NCBI GenBank assembly: GCA_012519695.1
Contig: JAAYPT010000080.1
Coordinates: 17,468 to 81,467, forward strand
Source of the DNA: Clostridiales bacterium
GTDB lineage: Bacteria; Bacillota; Clostridia; Lachnospirales; Lachnospiraceae
Direction: 5' to 3'
DNA: 64,000 nucleotides
Notes under the pieces: model-generated
Told to the model about the DNA's origin: nothing
Database searches by the model: none
What the model saw: only the letters and a program-made list of their open reading frames with translations
Made by a program: the position numbers and the translations under genes
Part shown: positions 44,496-53,095 of the stretch, piece after piece
How the letters are laid out: every line of letters begins with the position of its first letter
Numbering within the stretch: position 1 is the stretch's first letter

Positions 44496-46038
44496 CACTG
44501 CCTGTCCATCCTTTTCCATCAATATTTCGATACATAAGGCTCTCCGCAATATGAGAACTGCTAATTTTTTCTTTTCCTTCCAAATCTGCAATTGTCCTTG
44601 CTACCCGAATCACTTTATAGTAACCTCTTACACTTAGCTCTAAACTTTCAAAAGCTTCTGCCAACATGGCTTGTGCTTCTTTTTCCATTGGACAAAAATT
44701 TTCTATTTGTTCTCCGGGAATTCTACTGTTATAACGAATATTACTTTTCTCATATCGCATATCCTGTAGCCTTTGCACCTCTTTTATGCGCATACTTATT
44801 TCACGAGAGGATTCTTCTTTTCCTTTTCCTGTTAATTCTAATATTCCAGGCTTTTGTACCTCTACACATAAGTCAATTCTATCTAAAAGCGGACGACTGA
44901 TTTTTTGTAAATGACGACGTATCATCGCAGGGGTGCATGTACATTTATTTCGATTGGGATAATAGCCGCAATTACATGGATTCATTGCCGCCACCAGCAT
45001 AATATCCGCCGGATAACTATATGTTCCCTGGTTACGCACCAGATGTATTCTGCCTTCTTCTAATGGTTGACGTAACACTTCTAATGCCGCCTTTTGAAAT
45101 TCTGTCATTTCATCTAAAAACAGCACCCCATTATGTGCCAGACTGATTTCTCCGGGTTTCGGAACCTTTCCGCCTCCTGCCATACCTGCCACACTTATGG
45201 TATGATGGGGATGACAAAATGGTCTTTTTCTAAAATTTTCTTCTCTTTTTCCGAACATTCCACTTACACTATAAATTTTCGCCAGTTCCAATGCCTCTTC
45301 TCCTGAAAGTTCCGGAAGAATTCCCGGAATTGCTCTTGCTGCCGCTGTTTTTCCGCCACCCGGTGGTCCTAACATTAAAAGATTATGTCTTCCTGCTGCG
45401 GCAATTTCACAGACTCGTTTTAATACTTTCTGCCCTCGTATTTGCTGAAAATCATATCTGTTCTCTTCTTTTTTTGATTCTGTTTCTTCTATATTATTGT
45501 GGTAATTTACAGGAACTTTACAATTGTTTCTATTCTGTAATATTTGGATAAGCTGTTGTAAATTTTCTGCCGGTAATATTTGAATGTTTCCTACCATACC
45601 AGCCTCTTTGTCATTCGCCTTCGGAATGCAGATACACTTTTTTCCTGCTTCTTTTGCTGCTATGGTCATTGGTAACACCCCGTCTATGGGGTGAATATCG
45701 CCGTTTAGACTGATTTCTCCTGCAAATACAATATCTTCTAAGCTTTTACTGCTAATATGTCCATATGCAGCTAATACAGCCAATGCAATCGGTAGGTCAA
45801 ATCCTGTTCCGCTTTTTCGAAGTTCTGCCGGATACAAATTAATGGTAATACGTTTAGGCGATAGTCGGATTCCTGTATTCCGAATAGCGACACGAATCCG
45901 CTCCTTCGCCTCTTTTACTTCGTTTGAAAGTTCTCCGACCATCTCAAATACCGGCATACCATCACATACGTCTGCCTCTACCTGCACTAAAACGCTTTCA
46001 ATTCCGCAAACACTTGCGGTTGATACAATACTGTACAC
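44488..46038 (-). CDS. ComM/YifB family AAA+ ATPase (Mg chelatase-like)
   Basis: 516 residues: N-terminal Lon-like S5 fold domain (ICGIESVLVQVEADVCDGMPVFEMVG region), Walker A MLGPPGGGKTAAARAIPGILP (near 215-235), Walker B LFLDEMTEF and a C-terminal helical domain. In Gram-negative bacteria ComM is a branch-migration helicase for transformation. Adjacent dprA supports a DNA-uptake or recombination role. GTG start at 46036-46038 after AAAGGAGGAATT. Confidence 0.9.
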   Translation of the reverse strand: MYSIVSTASVCGIESVLVQVEADVCDGMPVFEMVGELSNEVKEAKERIRVAIRNTGIRLSPKRITINLYPAELRKSGTGFDLPIALAVLAAYGHISSKSLEDIVFAGEISLNGDIHPIDGVLPMTIAAKEAGKKCICIPKANDKEAGMVGNIQILPAENLQQLIQILQNRNNCKVPVNYHNNIEETESKKEENRYDFQQIRGQKVLKRVCEIAAAGRHNLLMLGPPGGGKTAAARAIPGILPELSGEEALELAKIYSVSGMFGKREENFRKRPFCHPHHTISVAGMAGGGKVPKPGEISLAHNGVLFLDEMTEFQKAALEVLRQPLEEGRIHLVRNQGTYSYPADIMLVAAMNPCNCGYYPNRNKCTCTPAMIRRHLQKISRPLLDRIDLCVEVQKPGILELTGKGKEESSREISMRIKEVQRLQDMRYEKSNIRYNSRIPGEQIENFCPMEKEAQAMLAEAFESLELSVRGYYKVIRVARTIADLEGKEKISSSHIAESLMYRNIDGKGWTGSDV

Positions 46039-46150
46039 AATTCCTCCTTTTGTGCCAGCTTATGGGAATCATGGGCTGATATGCCCCAGATAAAAAGATG
46101 GATTTATCATACCATGCTTTCTCCCTTTTTGCAATGCATTTGTACCGGAA

Positions 46151-46777
46151 TTACACTTTTTCAAAACAGACCCTTAGTTTTTCCAATGCCTTTTTTTCGA
46201 TTCTGCTGACATAAGAGCGCGATATTCCCATCTTATCTGCAATTTCACGTTGGGTTATTGGCTTTCGATTATACAAGCCATAGCGCATTTCGATAATTTC
46301 ACGTTCCCGTTTTCCCAGTACTTTCGGTATCATCTCATAAAGTCTCTTACTGTTTCCCTTCAACTCGATTATGTCAAAAATATCCTTTTCCTGACTTTCT
46401 ACCACATCCATAAGATTAATCTGATTTCCTTCTTTATCTGTTCCAATCGGTTCATATAAGGAAACTTCTCTGGAGGTTTTCTTTTTTGCCCGAAAATACA
46501 TGAGTAACTCGTTATCAATACACCTTGCAGCATAAGTAGCCAAACGATTTCCTTTTTCGTATTTAAAGGTGGATACCGCTTTTATCAGCCCTATGGTTCC
46601 TATAGAAATCAAGTCTTCTGTATCTTCCTCTGCGCTCTGATATTTTTTTGCGATATGTGCTACCAAACGTAAATTCCGTTCAATCAAAATATATTTAGCC
46701 TCAAGGTCGCCCTCTTTCATTTTTTTCAAATAATATATTTCTTCCTCTGCATTTAATGGCATTAAAAAAGTTTTCAA
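46151..46777 (-). CDS. sigK: Sporulation-type sigma factor, SigK-like
   Basis: 208 residues, with NLRLVAHIAKKY, EDLISIGTIGLIKAV, LATYAARCIDNELLMYFRAKKKTSREVSLYEPIGTDKEGN (given in part from the sigma-K signature) and the helix-turn-helix ISRSYVSRIEKKAL. The EPIGTDKEGN stretch favours sigma-K over sigma-E. The gene is not split by an element such as skin. TTG at 46775-46777 with GAGGTG 6 bases upstream is the best start; the next ATG is too far from that site. Divergent from the DUF4250 gene. Function in late mother-cell gene expression is inferred. Confidence 0.85.
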   Translation of the reverse strand: MKTFLMPLNAEEEIYYLKKMKEGDLEAKYILIERNLRLVAHIAKKYQSAEEDTEDLISIGTIGLIKAVSTFKYEKGNRLATYAARCIDNELLMYFRAKKKTSREVSLYEPIGTDKEGNQINLMDVVESQEKDIFDIIELKGNSKRLYEMIPKVLGKREREIIEMRYGLYNRKPITQREIADKMGISRSYVSRIEKKALEKLRVCFEKV

Positions 46778-46862
46778 AAAAAGCACCTCTAAGCTGATTT
46801 ATTACATTCTATGAAAAATCAAGCTTTGAAGTGCCTTTCCCATATGAAATTCTTTGCTTTTC

Positions 46863-46891
46863 TTGAAAACTGCCTGTATTAAGAGTATACT
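46863..46891 (+). promoter_or_regulatory. Sigma-A promoter of the DUF4250 gene
   Basis: TTGAAA (46863-46868), 17-bp spacer, TATACT (46886-46891), about 40 bp upstream of the start codon. Confidence 0.7.
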
Positions 46892-46930
46892 TATGCATAC
46901 ATGAAAAATCAGATACACAAGGAGGCAATT

Positions 46931-47110
46931 ATGCAACAGATACCAAACGACCCTGTAATGCTGTTAAGCTATATTAACACCCAATTAAGAGATTTTTACC
47001 CTAGCTTAGAGGAACTTGGCAAAAGCCTTGATATTTCTATCTCAGAGCTTACCGATAAATTAGCATCCATTGATTACTTCTATGATGCCAAGAAAAATCA
47101 ATTTATATAA
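46931..47110 (+). CDS. DUF4250 domain-containing protein
   Basis: 59 residues, IPNDPVMLLSYINTQLRDFYPSL and IDYFYDAKKNQFI match DUF4250, a small protein family of Clostridia with unknown function. The helical make-up and the SLDISISELTDKL segment suggest a helix-turn-helix-like fold. ATG at 46931 follows GGAGG. The stop codon abuts the stop codon of the convergent DUF5662 gene with no space. Confidence 0.88.
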   Translation: MQQIPNDPVMLLSYINTQLRDFYPSLEELGKSLDISISELTDKLASIDYFYDAKKNQFI

Positions 47111-47650
47111 TCAATAATCTTTTTGTTTCAACAATACGTTTTTAATATAGGAGAATGTCTTATCTTCTCCTTCTTCCGCTAACATGCGCAGGAGCTTTTC
47201 TAATAGTTTCTGCGTATCTTTATGAATCATATAGTGTCCTCTTCCTTGCGCATAATATTCCCAGGGACTGTCATCCCGATACTTTTCTTTTTGATAGTTT
47301 TTTGAAGCTGCTACTCGGTCAATAAACATTTCTACCACATATTTTAATGGCATTTTCATTCCTACCATACTTTTATCTTTCCCCACGCCATAATCAATCC
47401 AGTATTCTAAATGATGTTTATTTCTTCCTTTATGATGTAACCATGCACTAGAATATCCTTTCACTTCTCTTTCACGGTTATTTGGGCTGGCTGTTCCCTG
47501 ATAATATTTACATCCCACCAAAAATTCCGTAGGGGAATATTTGGACAAATCGTGCAAAAGCCCCTGCTTATAAAGTCCTACGCGAAAGCATCCTTTCATA
47601 ACCAGATACTTGTGGTGATTAATTGTCTTAAAATGTTGCCAGGCTTTCAT
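47111..47650 (-). CDS. DUF5662 family protein
   Basis: 179 residues. HHKYLVMKGCFRVGLYKQGLLHDLSKYS contains an H...HDxxK pattern reminiscent of HD-type metal hydrolases, with HHKGRNKHH later; the family has no assigned activity. A catalytic role as a phosphohydrolase is only a guess from this pattern. Ends exactly at the convergent DUF4250 stop codon, so the two transcripts must overlap at their 3' ends. Confidence 0.82.
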   Translation of the reverse strand: MKAWQHFKTINHHKYLVMKGCFRVGLYKQGLLHDLSKYSPTEFLVGCKYYQGTASPNNREREVKGYSSAWLHHKGRNKHHLEYWIDYGVGKDKSMVGMKMPLKYVVEMFIDRVAASKNYQKEKYRDDSPWEYYAQGRGHYMIHKDTQKLLEKLLRMLAEEGEDKTFSYIKNVLLKQKDY

Positions 47651-47689
47651 TTATTTTCACTCCTATTTCAATACTTTAATTTCAATGCT

Positions 47690-48337
47690 TTATCTAATAA
47701 TTAAATATAAAATTAATAAATGCACCGGGTAAAACAGGTAAAAGAAATATTTCATTTTCGGTCCCTGTTTTCCGTTATACAGTAACATTGGAATTGTCGC
47801 CAATGCTGCGTAAGCCTGCACTCCAACTCCAAAATACAGTAAATTCAATCCGGCAAAAACAACTTGCTTTAACAACCTTTGTTCACGCAAGAAATAAAAA
47901 CATGCGATAATCATGATTCCACCTGCGCCATAATCTGTTTCTAACAGTTCTGCTATCATGATTGCAACGATAAATGTTCCAAAGGGAAAATTTCCTGCCT
48001 TTCCGGACTGAATGACATCTATCATCACAAGCCCTATGAAAAGTGTAAAAAATACATTTTGGTGTTCTAATGTTAATTTACCGAAGAATGCATAATCAAA
48101 GGGAATTTCAGATATTAGTGCAAACACTAACAACCGTATTTCGTACTTTCGGATATTACCGGTATGTACTGCTCCTTCTACCAATAAGAAACAAAATATG
48201 GGGAACGACATTCTTCCTATGATTCGCAAGCATGTATACTGTGGATACAAGGTGGCACCAATATGATCTATGAGCATGGTAATAATTGCAATCCATTTCA
48301 GCGTAAAACCATTAATTCCGATTCTGCTTTTTCCCAT
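47690..48337 (-). CDS. TraX family membrane protein
   Basis: 215 residues, about seven hydrophobic segments; starts NGFTLKWIAIITMLIDHIGATLYP, with the conserved MLIDH of TraX proteins. TraX of F plasmid acetylates pilin; chromosomal homologues in Firmicutes are of unknown substrate and probably acyltransferases. Overlaps the GH13-like gene by 26 bp, hence coupled to it. Confidence 0.88.
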   Translation of the reverse strand: MGKSRIGINGFTLKWIAIITMLIDHIGATLYPQYTCLRIIGRMSFPIFCFLLVEGAVHTGNIRKYEIRLLVFALISEIPFDYAFFGKLTLEHQNVFFTLFIGLVMIDVIQSGKAGNFPFGTFIVAIMIAELLETDYGAGGIMIIACFYFLREQRLLKQVVFAGLNLLYFGVGVQAYAALATIPMLLYNGKQGPKMKYFFYLFYPVHLLILYLIIR

Positions 48338-50216
48338 TCTTATCTGCTTTTTCCTTTCCTGTTCGTTCTTTTCCTGTCAGTAATAAAATGGTATTTTCCG
48401 CTACTTCTATTTCTCCTGTAACCTTGGACTTTTTCTGTTTTTCGCTTCCTGTATCAAATACGATTGACCATGAAATTTCTCTTGGCAGAGCCATCTTTTG
48501 AGATTCGTTTTGAAAGTTATATGCAAGATACAGATGTTCTTTTCCGCCATAGGCTCCGCAATAAAACATGCCGATAAAACCTCGATTCCTTTCAAAATCT
48601 ACCTGCCATCCATCTTCCCCATGGTACGACAAATCCGGGTACCCCCGATTCTCATAATCCATCATTTGATATGGTTTGGAGCGATGAAGTATTGGATAGG
48701 ATTTTCGAAGTTGTAAAAGTTCTTGCAGATACGCTATCATTTCTCGACTAAGCTTTGTATTCTTCCAATCTTTCCAACCGATTTCATTATCCTGACAGTA
48801 GGCATTATTATTTCCATTCTGAGTATTTCCACATTCGTCTCCCATCCATATCAATGGAACGCCTTGAGAAAATACTGTTGCTGCCAAGGCATTCTTTACC
48901 TTCTGCTCACGCTGTCGAATAATATCTCTTCGCTTTGTAACTCCTTCCTGTCCGCAATTACTACTGTAATTCCAATCATTTCCATCTCGATTGTCTTCTC
49001 TGTTTTCTTCATTATGCTTTCTTCCATAAGAAAATGCATCCCAAAGAGTAAATCCATTGTTTTCTGCCACAAAGTTTACAAATCCCTGATGTTCCTGCTG
49101 TCGCTTCATCTGGCAGGAAAATTCATAAATATTTCCTCCCTGATGATTTAGCAACCGGCGCACCTGATACATAAATGCATCATTGTAAGTATATAACTCC
49201 GGACCGAAACGCCACTTTGCAGATGCTAATTCTTCTGAAAAGCCATCATAAAATACTTTACAACCGGAAAGTAATGCATCCTTTGCCACCAATTCCGCTA
49301 CTGTATAATCTCCGATAATTCGAAATCCATCAACATGATATTCCCTTTTCCAATAACGCATTGCATCAATTATTAAATATGGATTTACTTTTTTATCAAA
49401 GTAGAATTCTGCCATAAATTCCATATTCAGTTGATGCATTTTATAAATCAGTCTCTTTAAATTATCCGGATTGTTTTCTTCTCCCAGATAAGACGCTTTG
49501 GGTGCAAAATAATTTCCTGTGGTATATCCCCAGTAATTCAGCATATTTACCGGATGTTCTTCCCGCTTGTCCTTATCTAATAACAAAAATTCTTCAAACT
49601 CATAGATTGGCATAAATAAAAGACTGGTAATTCCAAGTTCTTTTAGATAATCCAGCTTGCGTTCTACCATTTCAAAGGTTCCTTTTTGAGAACTTTCTGT
49701 TTTCATCCCCATAGTAAACCCTCTGGCATGCAACTTGTAAATCACCATATCTTCTTTTCTTATTTTGGGATTCTTGTCGTTTTTCCAATCAAATTCAGAA
49801 AAATAAAATCCACTTTTAATTTTTTTTTGTTCTTGTTCTCTTAACTTTTTCTGCTGTTTTTTTATTTTTTCAGGCACAAACTTCTCTGTGTATTCTTCTC
49901 TTGGCTTACGTCTTTCTTCTGCCCAGGTTTCTCGTCCAATCACTTTTTTCGCATAGGAATCTACACTTTCTATGCCATCTATCTCAAAATTATAATCATA
50001 TTCTTCCCATTTAAAATTTTGCAATCCTACGGTATAAACCGTAGGGTATGCCTCATCTTGTACCATGGGAATTCGATATACCGTTTCTTTTTCTTTTTCA
50101 TACAACAACAAATTACAGTTGGCTTCTTCTCCTGTTTGCAAGGAAAATGAAAGGATGTCCTTGTCTTTTGTTACGCCAAATGTTTCATATTTTCCTTTAC
50201 AAATGTTAAATTCCAT
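48312..50216 (-). CDS. GH13 isoamylase-like protein with degenerate active site
   Basis: 634 residues. An N-terminal CBM48-like segment (about 1-95; VDSYAKKVIG) is followed by a Lys/Gln-rich insert and a TIM-barrel matching isoamylase/glycogen debranching enzymes (LNYWGYTTGNYFAPKASYL, NGFTLWDAFSYGRKHNEENREDN, GDECGNTQNGNNNAYCQDNEIGW). The catalytic parts are lost: the nucleophile Asp expected after GFR is Ile301 (GFRII), the HD of region IV is Asn386-Asn387 (AENNG), and the DVVYNH motif of region I reads AEFYFDKK. The frame is intact, so this is likely a conserved pseudoenzyme that binds glycans or regulates, not a pseudogene. Neighbour traX overlaps it. Confidence 0.85.
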   Translation of the reverse strand: MEFNICKGKYETFGVTKDKDILSFSLQTGEEANCNLLLYEKEKETVYRIPMVQDEAYPTVYTVGLQNFKWEEYDYNFEIDGIESVDSYAKKVIGRETWAEERRKPREEYTEKFVPEKIKKQQKKLREQEQKKIKSGFYFSEFDWKNDKNPKIRKEDMVIYKLHARGFTMGMKTESSQKGTFEMVERKLDYLKELGITSLLFMPIYEFEEFLLLDKDKREEHPVNMLNYWGYTTGNYFAPKASYLGEENNPDNLKRLIYKMHQLNMEFMAEFYFDKKVNPYLIIDAMRYWKREYHVDGFRIIGDYTVAELVAKDALLSGCKVFYDGFSEELASAKWRFGPELYTYNDAFMYQVRRLLNHQGGNIYEFSCQMKRQQEHQGFVNFVAENNGFTLWDAFSYGRKHNEENREDNRDGNDWNYSSNCGQEGVTKRRDIIRQREQKVKNALAATVFSQGVPLIWMGDECGNTQNGNNNAYCQDNEIGWKDWKNTKLSREMIAYLQELLQLRKSYPILHRSKPYQMMDYENRGYPDLSYHGEDGWQVDFERNRGFIGMFYCGAYGGKEHLYLAYNFQNESQKMALPREISWSIVFDTGSEKQKKSKVTGEIEVAENTILLLTGKERTGKEKADKNGKKQNRN

Positions 50217-50285
50217 ATACGCCTCCTGTTTTTGCTTTCCTTTCTATTATATCAATTTCCATATCAGAAAAAAAGCCTAAAAGCA

Positions 50286-50316
50286 AAAAAACAGGAAGAT
50301 TACTCTTCCCGTTTTC
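50286..50316 (-). terminator. Terminator of the fatty-acid operon
   Basis: On the minus strand an AAACGGGAAGA/TCTTCCTGTTT stem (with one bulge pair, arms 50304-50314 and 50289-50299) is followed by a T-run. Directly after the stop codon of the last gene. Confidence 0.8.
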
Positions 50317-50319
50317 CTC

Positions 50320-51381
50320 TTAAACTGTCATATATCCTGAAAATTCTTTCATAATATCGGAAACATGCTCTATCTTCTTAGCTCGCCATGCATTTGCACC
50401 GCAAAAGATTAGTCCCTGAGATACTTTCCCTTTTACAGCGTTAATCAAGGCATTGGTGATACAATAGGGAATATCCTTCTGCTTGCAATGTTCTAAGCAC
50501 TGCAAACACTTCTTGATTTTCACAGGTTCTTTTTCAGTTTCTTCTATAAATGCATTGTGAATTGCTCTTCCCGGCATTCCTACCGGACTCTTTACAATTT
50601 GAATTTCTTCTTGTTTTGCATCAATATATGCCTGTTTATAGGCATCGCTGGCATCGCACTCATAGGTTGTTACAAAACGTGTTGCTACCTGCACTCCATC
50701 TACACCAAGCTCCATGGCATGCTTCATATCCTGAACATCGTAAATTCCACCTGCGGTTACTATGGGAATATGATAGTCATACTTTTCTCCAAAGGATTCT
50801 ACAACCTGAATAATTCCCTTTATTTCGTCCTCATACTGCTCCTGTGTAATTGTCTGCAATTCTTCATAAGAAAAGCCTAAATGCCCGCCTGCTTTCGGTC
50901 CTTCAATGACAACTAAGTCCGGGCAACGTTTGTACTTTCTGTCCCACAGCTTACAAATTACATTTGCTGACTTAATGGAAGACACAATCGGTGCGATTTT
51001 TGTTTTTGACTTTTCTACTAATTCCGGTAATCGGGTTGGCAATCCTGCACCTGAAATAATCAAATCCACACCAGCTTTTACTGCTGCTTTTACATATTCC
51101 TCATACTTCTTGGTTGCCACCATAATATTTACGCCTACCACACCGCCCTGGGCAATTTCTTTTGCTCTCTTAATATGCTTTTCGATTGCCTTTAGATTGG
51201 TTTCGATAGGATGTTCCTCAAATCCTTTTTCCTGGTATCCTATCTGTGCAGTAGAAATAATGCCTACTCCACCACATTTCGCTACATTTCCAGCCAGTTT
51301 TGATAAACTTACACCGACTCCCATTCCACCCTGTATCACAAGGATTTTTGCTACTAAATCTCTAATTACTAACTTGCCCAT
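50320..51381 (-). CDS. FMN-dependent nitronate monooxygenase / FabK-like protein with Cys cluster
   Basis: 353 residues. TIM-barrel FMN enzyme of the 2-nitropropane dioxygenase family: VIQGGMGVGVSLSKLAGNVAKCGGVG at the start, IVTAGGIYDVQDM and GVDGVQVATRF for FMN phosphate binding, and GPKAGGHLG with the catalytic-type His. A C-terminal part has a C-x2-C-x3-C-x7-C cluster (KKCLQCLEHCKQKDIPYC), unlike FabK. It is the last gene of the fatty-acid operon, so a redox role in lipid metabolism is possible; the substrate is unknown. Confidence 0.82.
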   Translation of the reverse strand: MGKLVIRDLVAKILVIQGGMGVGVSLSKLAGNVAKCGGVGIISTAQIGYQEKGFEEHPIETNLKAIEKHIKRAKEIAQGGVVGVNIMVATKKYEEYVKAAVKAGVDLIISGAGLPTRLPELVEKSKTKIAPIVSSIKSANVICKLWDRKYKRCPDLVVIEGPKAGGHLGFSYEELQTITQEQYEDEIKGIIQVVESFGEKYDYHIPIVTAGGIYDVQDMKHAMELGVDGVQVATRFVTTYECDASDAYKQAYIDAKQEEIQIVKSPVGMPGRAIHNAFIEETEKEPVKIKKCLQCLEHCKQKDIPYCITNALINAVKGKVSQGLIFCGANAWRAKKIEHVSDIMKEFSGYMTV

Positions 51382-51396
51382 GCCTGCTTTCCTCTC

Positions 51397-53073
51397 TTAC
51401 ATATTACGGAATCTTTCATAACGCTGATTTGCAAGTTCTTCTTTCCCCATACCCAGATATTTGTGAAGAAATCTTCGGATTTCTTCTTGCATTTTACCTG
51501 CAATATATTCTACATTTTCTGGATTTGCCGGTTCTGGCTCATATATAATTTTCTCGATAATGCCAAGTTCTTTTAAATCTTTTGCCGTTACTCGCATAAC
51601 TTCTGCCGCTTTCGGTGCCTTGGAAGCATCTTTCCATAAAATAGATGCAAATCCTTCCGGTGATAAAATGGTATAGGTTGCATTTTCCATCATCCATACT
51701 TCATTACCGACAGCCAGTGCAAGCGCCCCACCGCTTCCACCTTCACCGATAACAATACTTAATATCGGCACTGTCAAATCCGACATTTCAAACAGGTTTC
51801 TTGCAATTGCTTCTCCCTGTCCCCGTTCTTCTGCTTCCATGCCACAGAAAGCCCCAGGCGTATCTACAAAGCAAATAATCGGTCGCTGAAACTTTTCTGC
51901 CTGTTTCATTAAACGTAATGCCTTACGATATCCTTCCGGTGACATCATACCGAAATTACGAACCAGATTTTCCTTGGTGTTTTTTCCTTTTTGCTGTCCG
52001 ATGACAGTTACCGGACAACCATCTAAATATGCAATTCCACCAACCACGGCTCCGTCATCTCCACAGTGACGATCTCCGTGAAATTCTGTAAATTCCTTGA
52101 AAATCTCCTGAATATAATCCATTGCTACAGGACGATCTGCACTTCTTGCACGAAGTACTCTATCCCACGCGGATACTTTTTCCTTTTTCTCTTCGTTTTC
52201 TACTTCTTTACAACGATTCGGTATCAGTGCTTCTTTTTTATCTACCGGACGATGCATTACGATCAGTTTTGCTAATGTATCTTTTAAATCTTCTCTTTCT
52301 ACAATGCCATCTATCAATCCATGCTCTACCAAAAACTCTGCCCTTTGGAATCCTTCCGGCAATTTTTGACGAATGGTTTGTTCTATTACTCTCGGACCTG
52401 CAAATCCAACTAAAGCTCCCGGCTCTGCTAAGATAATATCACCAAGCATTGCAAAACTTGCTGTCACACCACCGGTAGTCGGATCTGTTAATACGGAAAT
52501 ATACAAAAGTCCTGCTTCAGAGTGACGTTTTAACGCTGCTGAGGTTTTTGCCATCTGCATCAAAGATACCATACCTTCCTGCATTCTGGCTCCACCGGAA
52601 CAAGTGAAAATAATAACCGGCAACTGCTCTTTTGTTGCGCGTTCTACGGCTCTTGTGATTTTTTCTCCTACAACATAACCCATGCTTCCCATTAAGAATC
52701 TTCCATCACACACACACACTACAGCTTCTTCCCCATGAATAGTACATTTTCCGCAGGTAACCGCTTCATCAATTTTACAACGTTCCTTAAGGCTTTCTAT
52801 TTTCTCCAGATAATCCGGATAATCCAGTGGATTTTCATTTTCCAGTCCCTCATCCCATTTTTCATAACTTCCCTTATCTGCTACCATTTGAAGTCTTTTT
52901 TTGGTGGTAAGGCGAAAATATTTTCCACATTTATAACAAATATAGCGGTTTGCTTTTACGTCTTCTTTATAAAGCATTTCTCCGCATGCTTCACATTTTA
53001 TCCATAATCCTTCCGGTACCTGAGGTTCTTTTCCCTGTACCGCAATGTAATTGGTCTTTTTAAATTTCAGCAT
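51397..53073 (-). CDS. accDA: Acetyl-CoA carboxylase carboxyltransferase, fused beta-alpha subunits (AccD-AccA)
   Basis: Transfers carboxyl from carboxybiotin to acetyl-CoA, making malonyl-CoA. The 558-residue product holds an AccD part (about 1-290) with a C4 zinc finger ([19 protein letters not shown]) and the [17 protein letters not shown], then an AccA part (about 305-558) with the [29 protein letters not shown] and [23 protein letters not shown]. In most bacteria the subunits are separate genes; here they are one frame, with no frameshift. Follows accC. Confidence 0.93.
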   Translation of the reverse strand: MLKFKKTNYIAVQGKEPQVPEGLWIKCEACGEMLYKEDVKANRYICYKCGKYFRLTTKKRLQMVADKGSYEKWDEGLENENPLDYPDYLEKIESLKERCKIDEAVTCGKCTIHGEEAVVCVCDGRFLMGSMGYVVGEKITRAVERATKEQLPVIIFTCSGGARMQEGMVSLMQMAKTSAALKRHSEAGLLYISVLTDPTTGGVTASFAMLGDIILAEPGALVGFAGPRVIEQTIRQKLPEGFQRAEFLVEHGLIDGIVEREDLKDTLAKLIVMHRPVDKKEALIPNRCKEVENEEKKEKVSAWDRVLRARSADRPVAMDYIQEIFKEFTEFHGDRHCGDDGAVVGGIAYLDGCPVTVIGQQKGKNTKENLVRNFGMMSPEGYRKALRLMKQAEKFQRPIICFVDTPGAFCGMEAEERGQGEAIARNLFEMSDLTVPILSIVIGEGGSGGALALAVGNEVWMMENATYTILSPEGFASILWKDASKAPKAAEVMRVTAKDLKELGIIEKIIYEPEPANPENVEYIAGKMQEEIRRFLHKYLGMGKEELANQRYERFRNM

Positions 53074-53095
53074 TTTTTCTCACCTTTCCGTCAAA

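Noticed and set aside
48312..50216. Pseudogene call for the GH13 gene
   Set aside because: The frame is intact, has a ribosome site and coding bias like its neighbours; only the catalytic residues are changed.
51397..53073. accD and accA as two genes joined by error
   Set aside because: The linker reads through with ordinary codons and no stop, start or ribosome site at the junction; a natural fusion is simpler.
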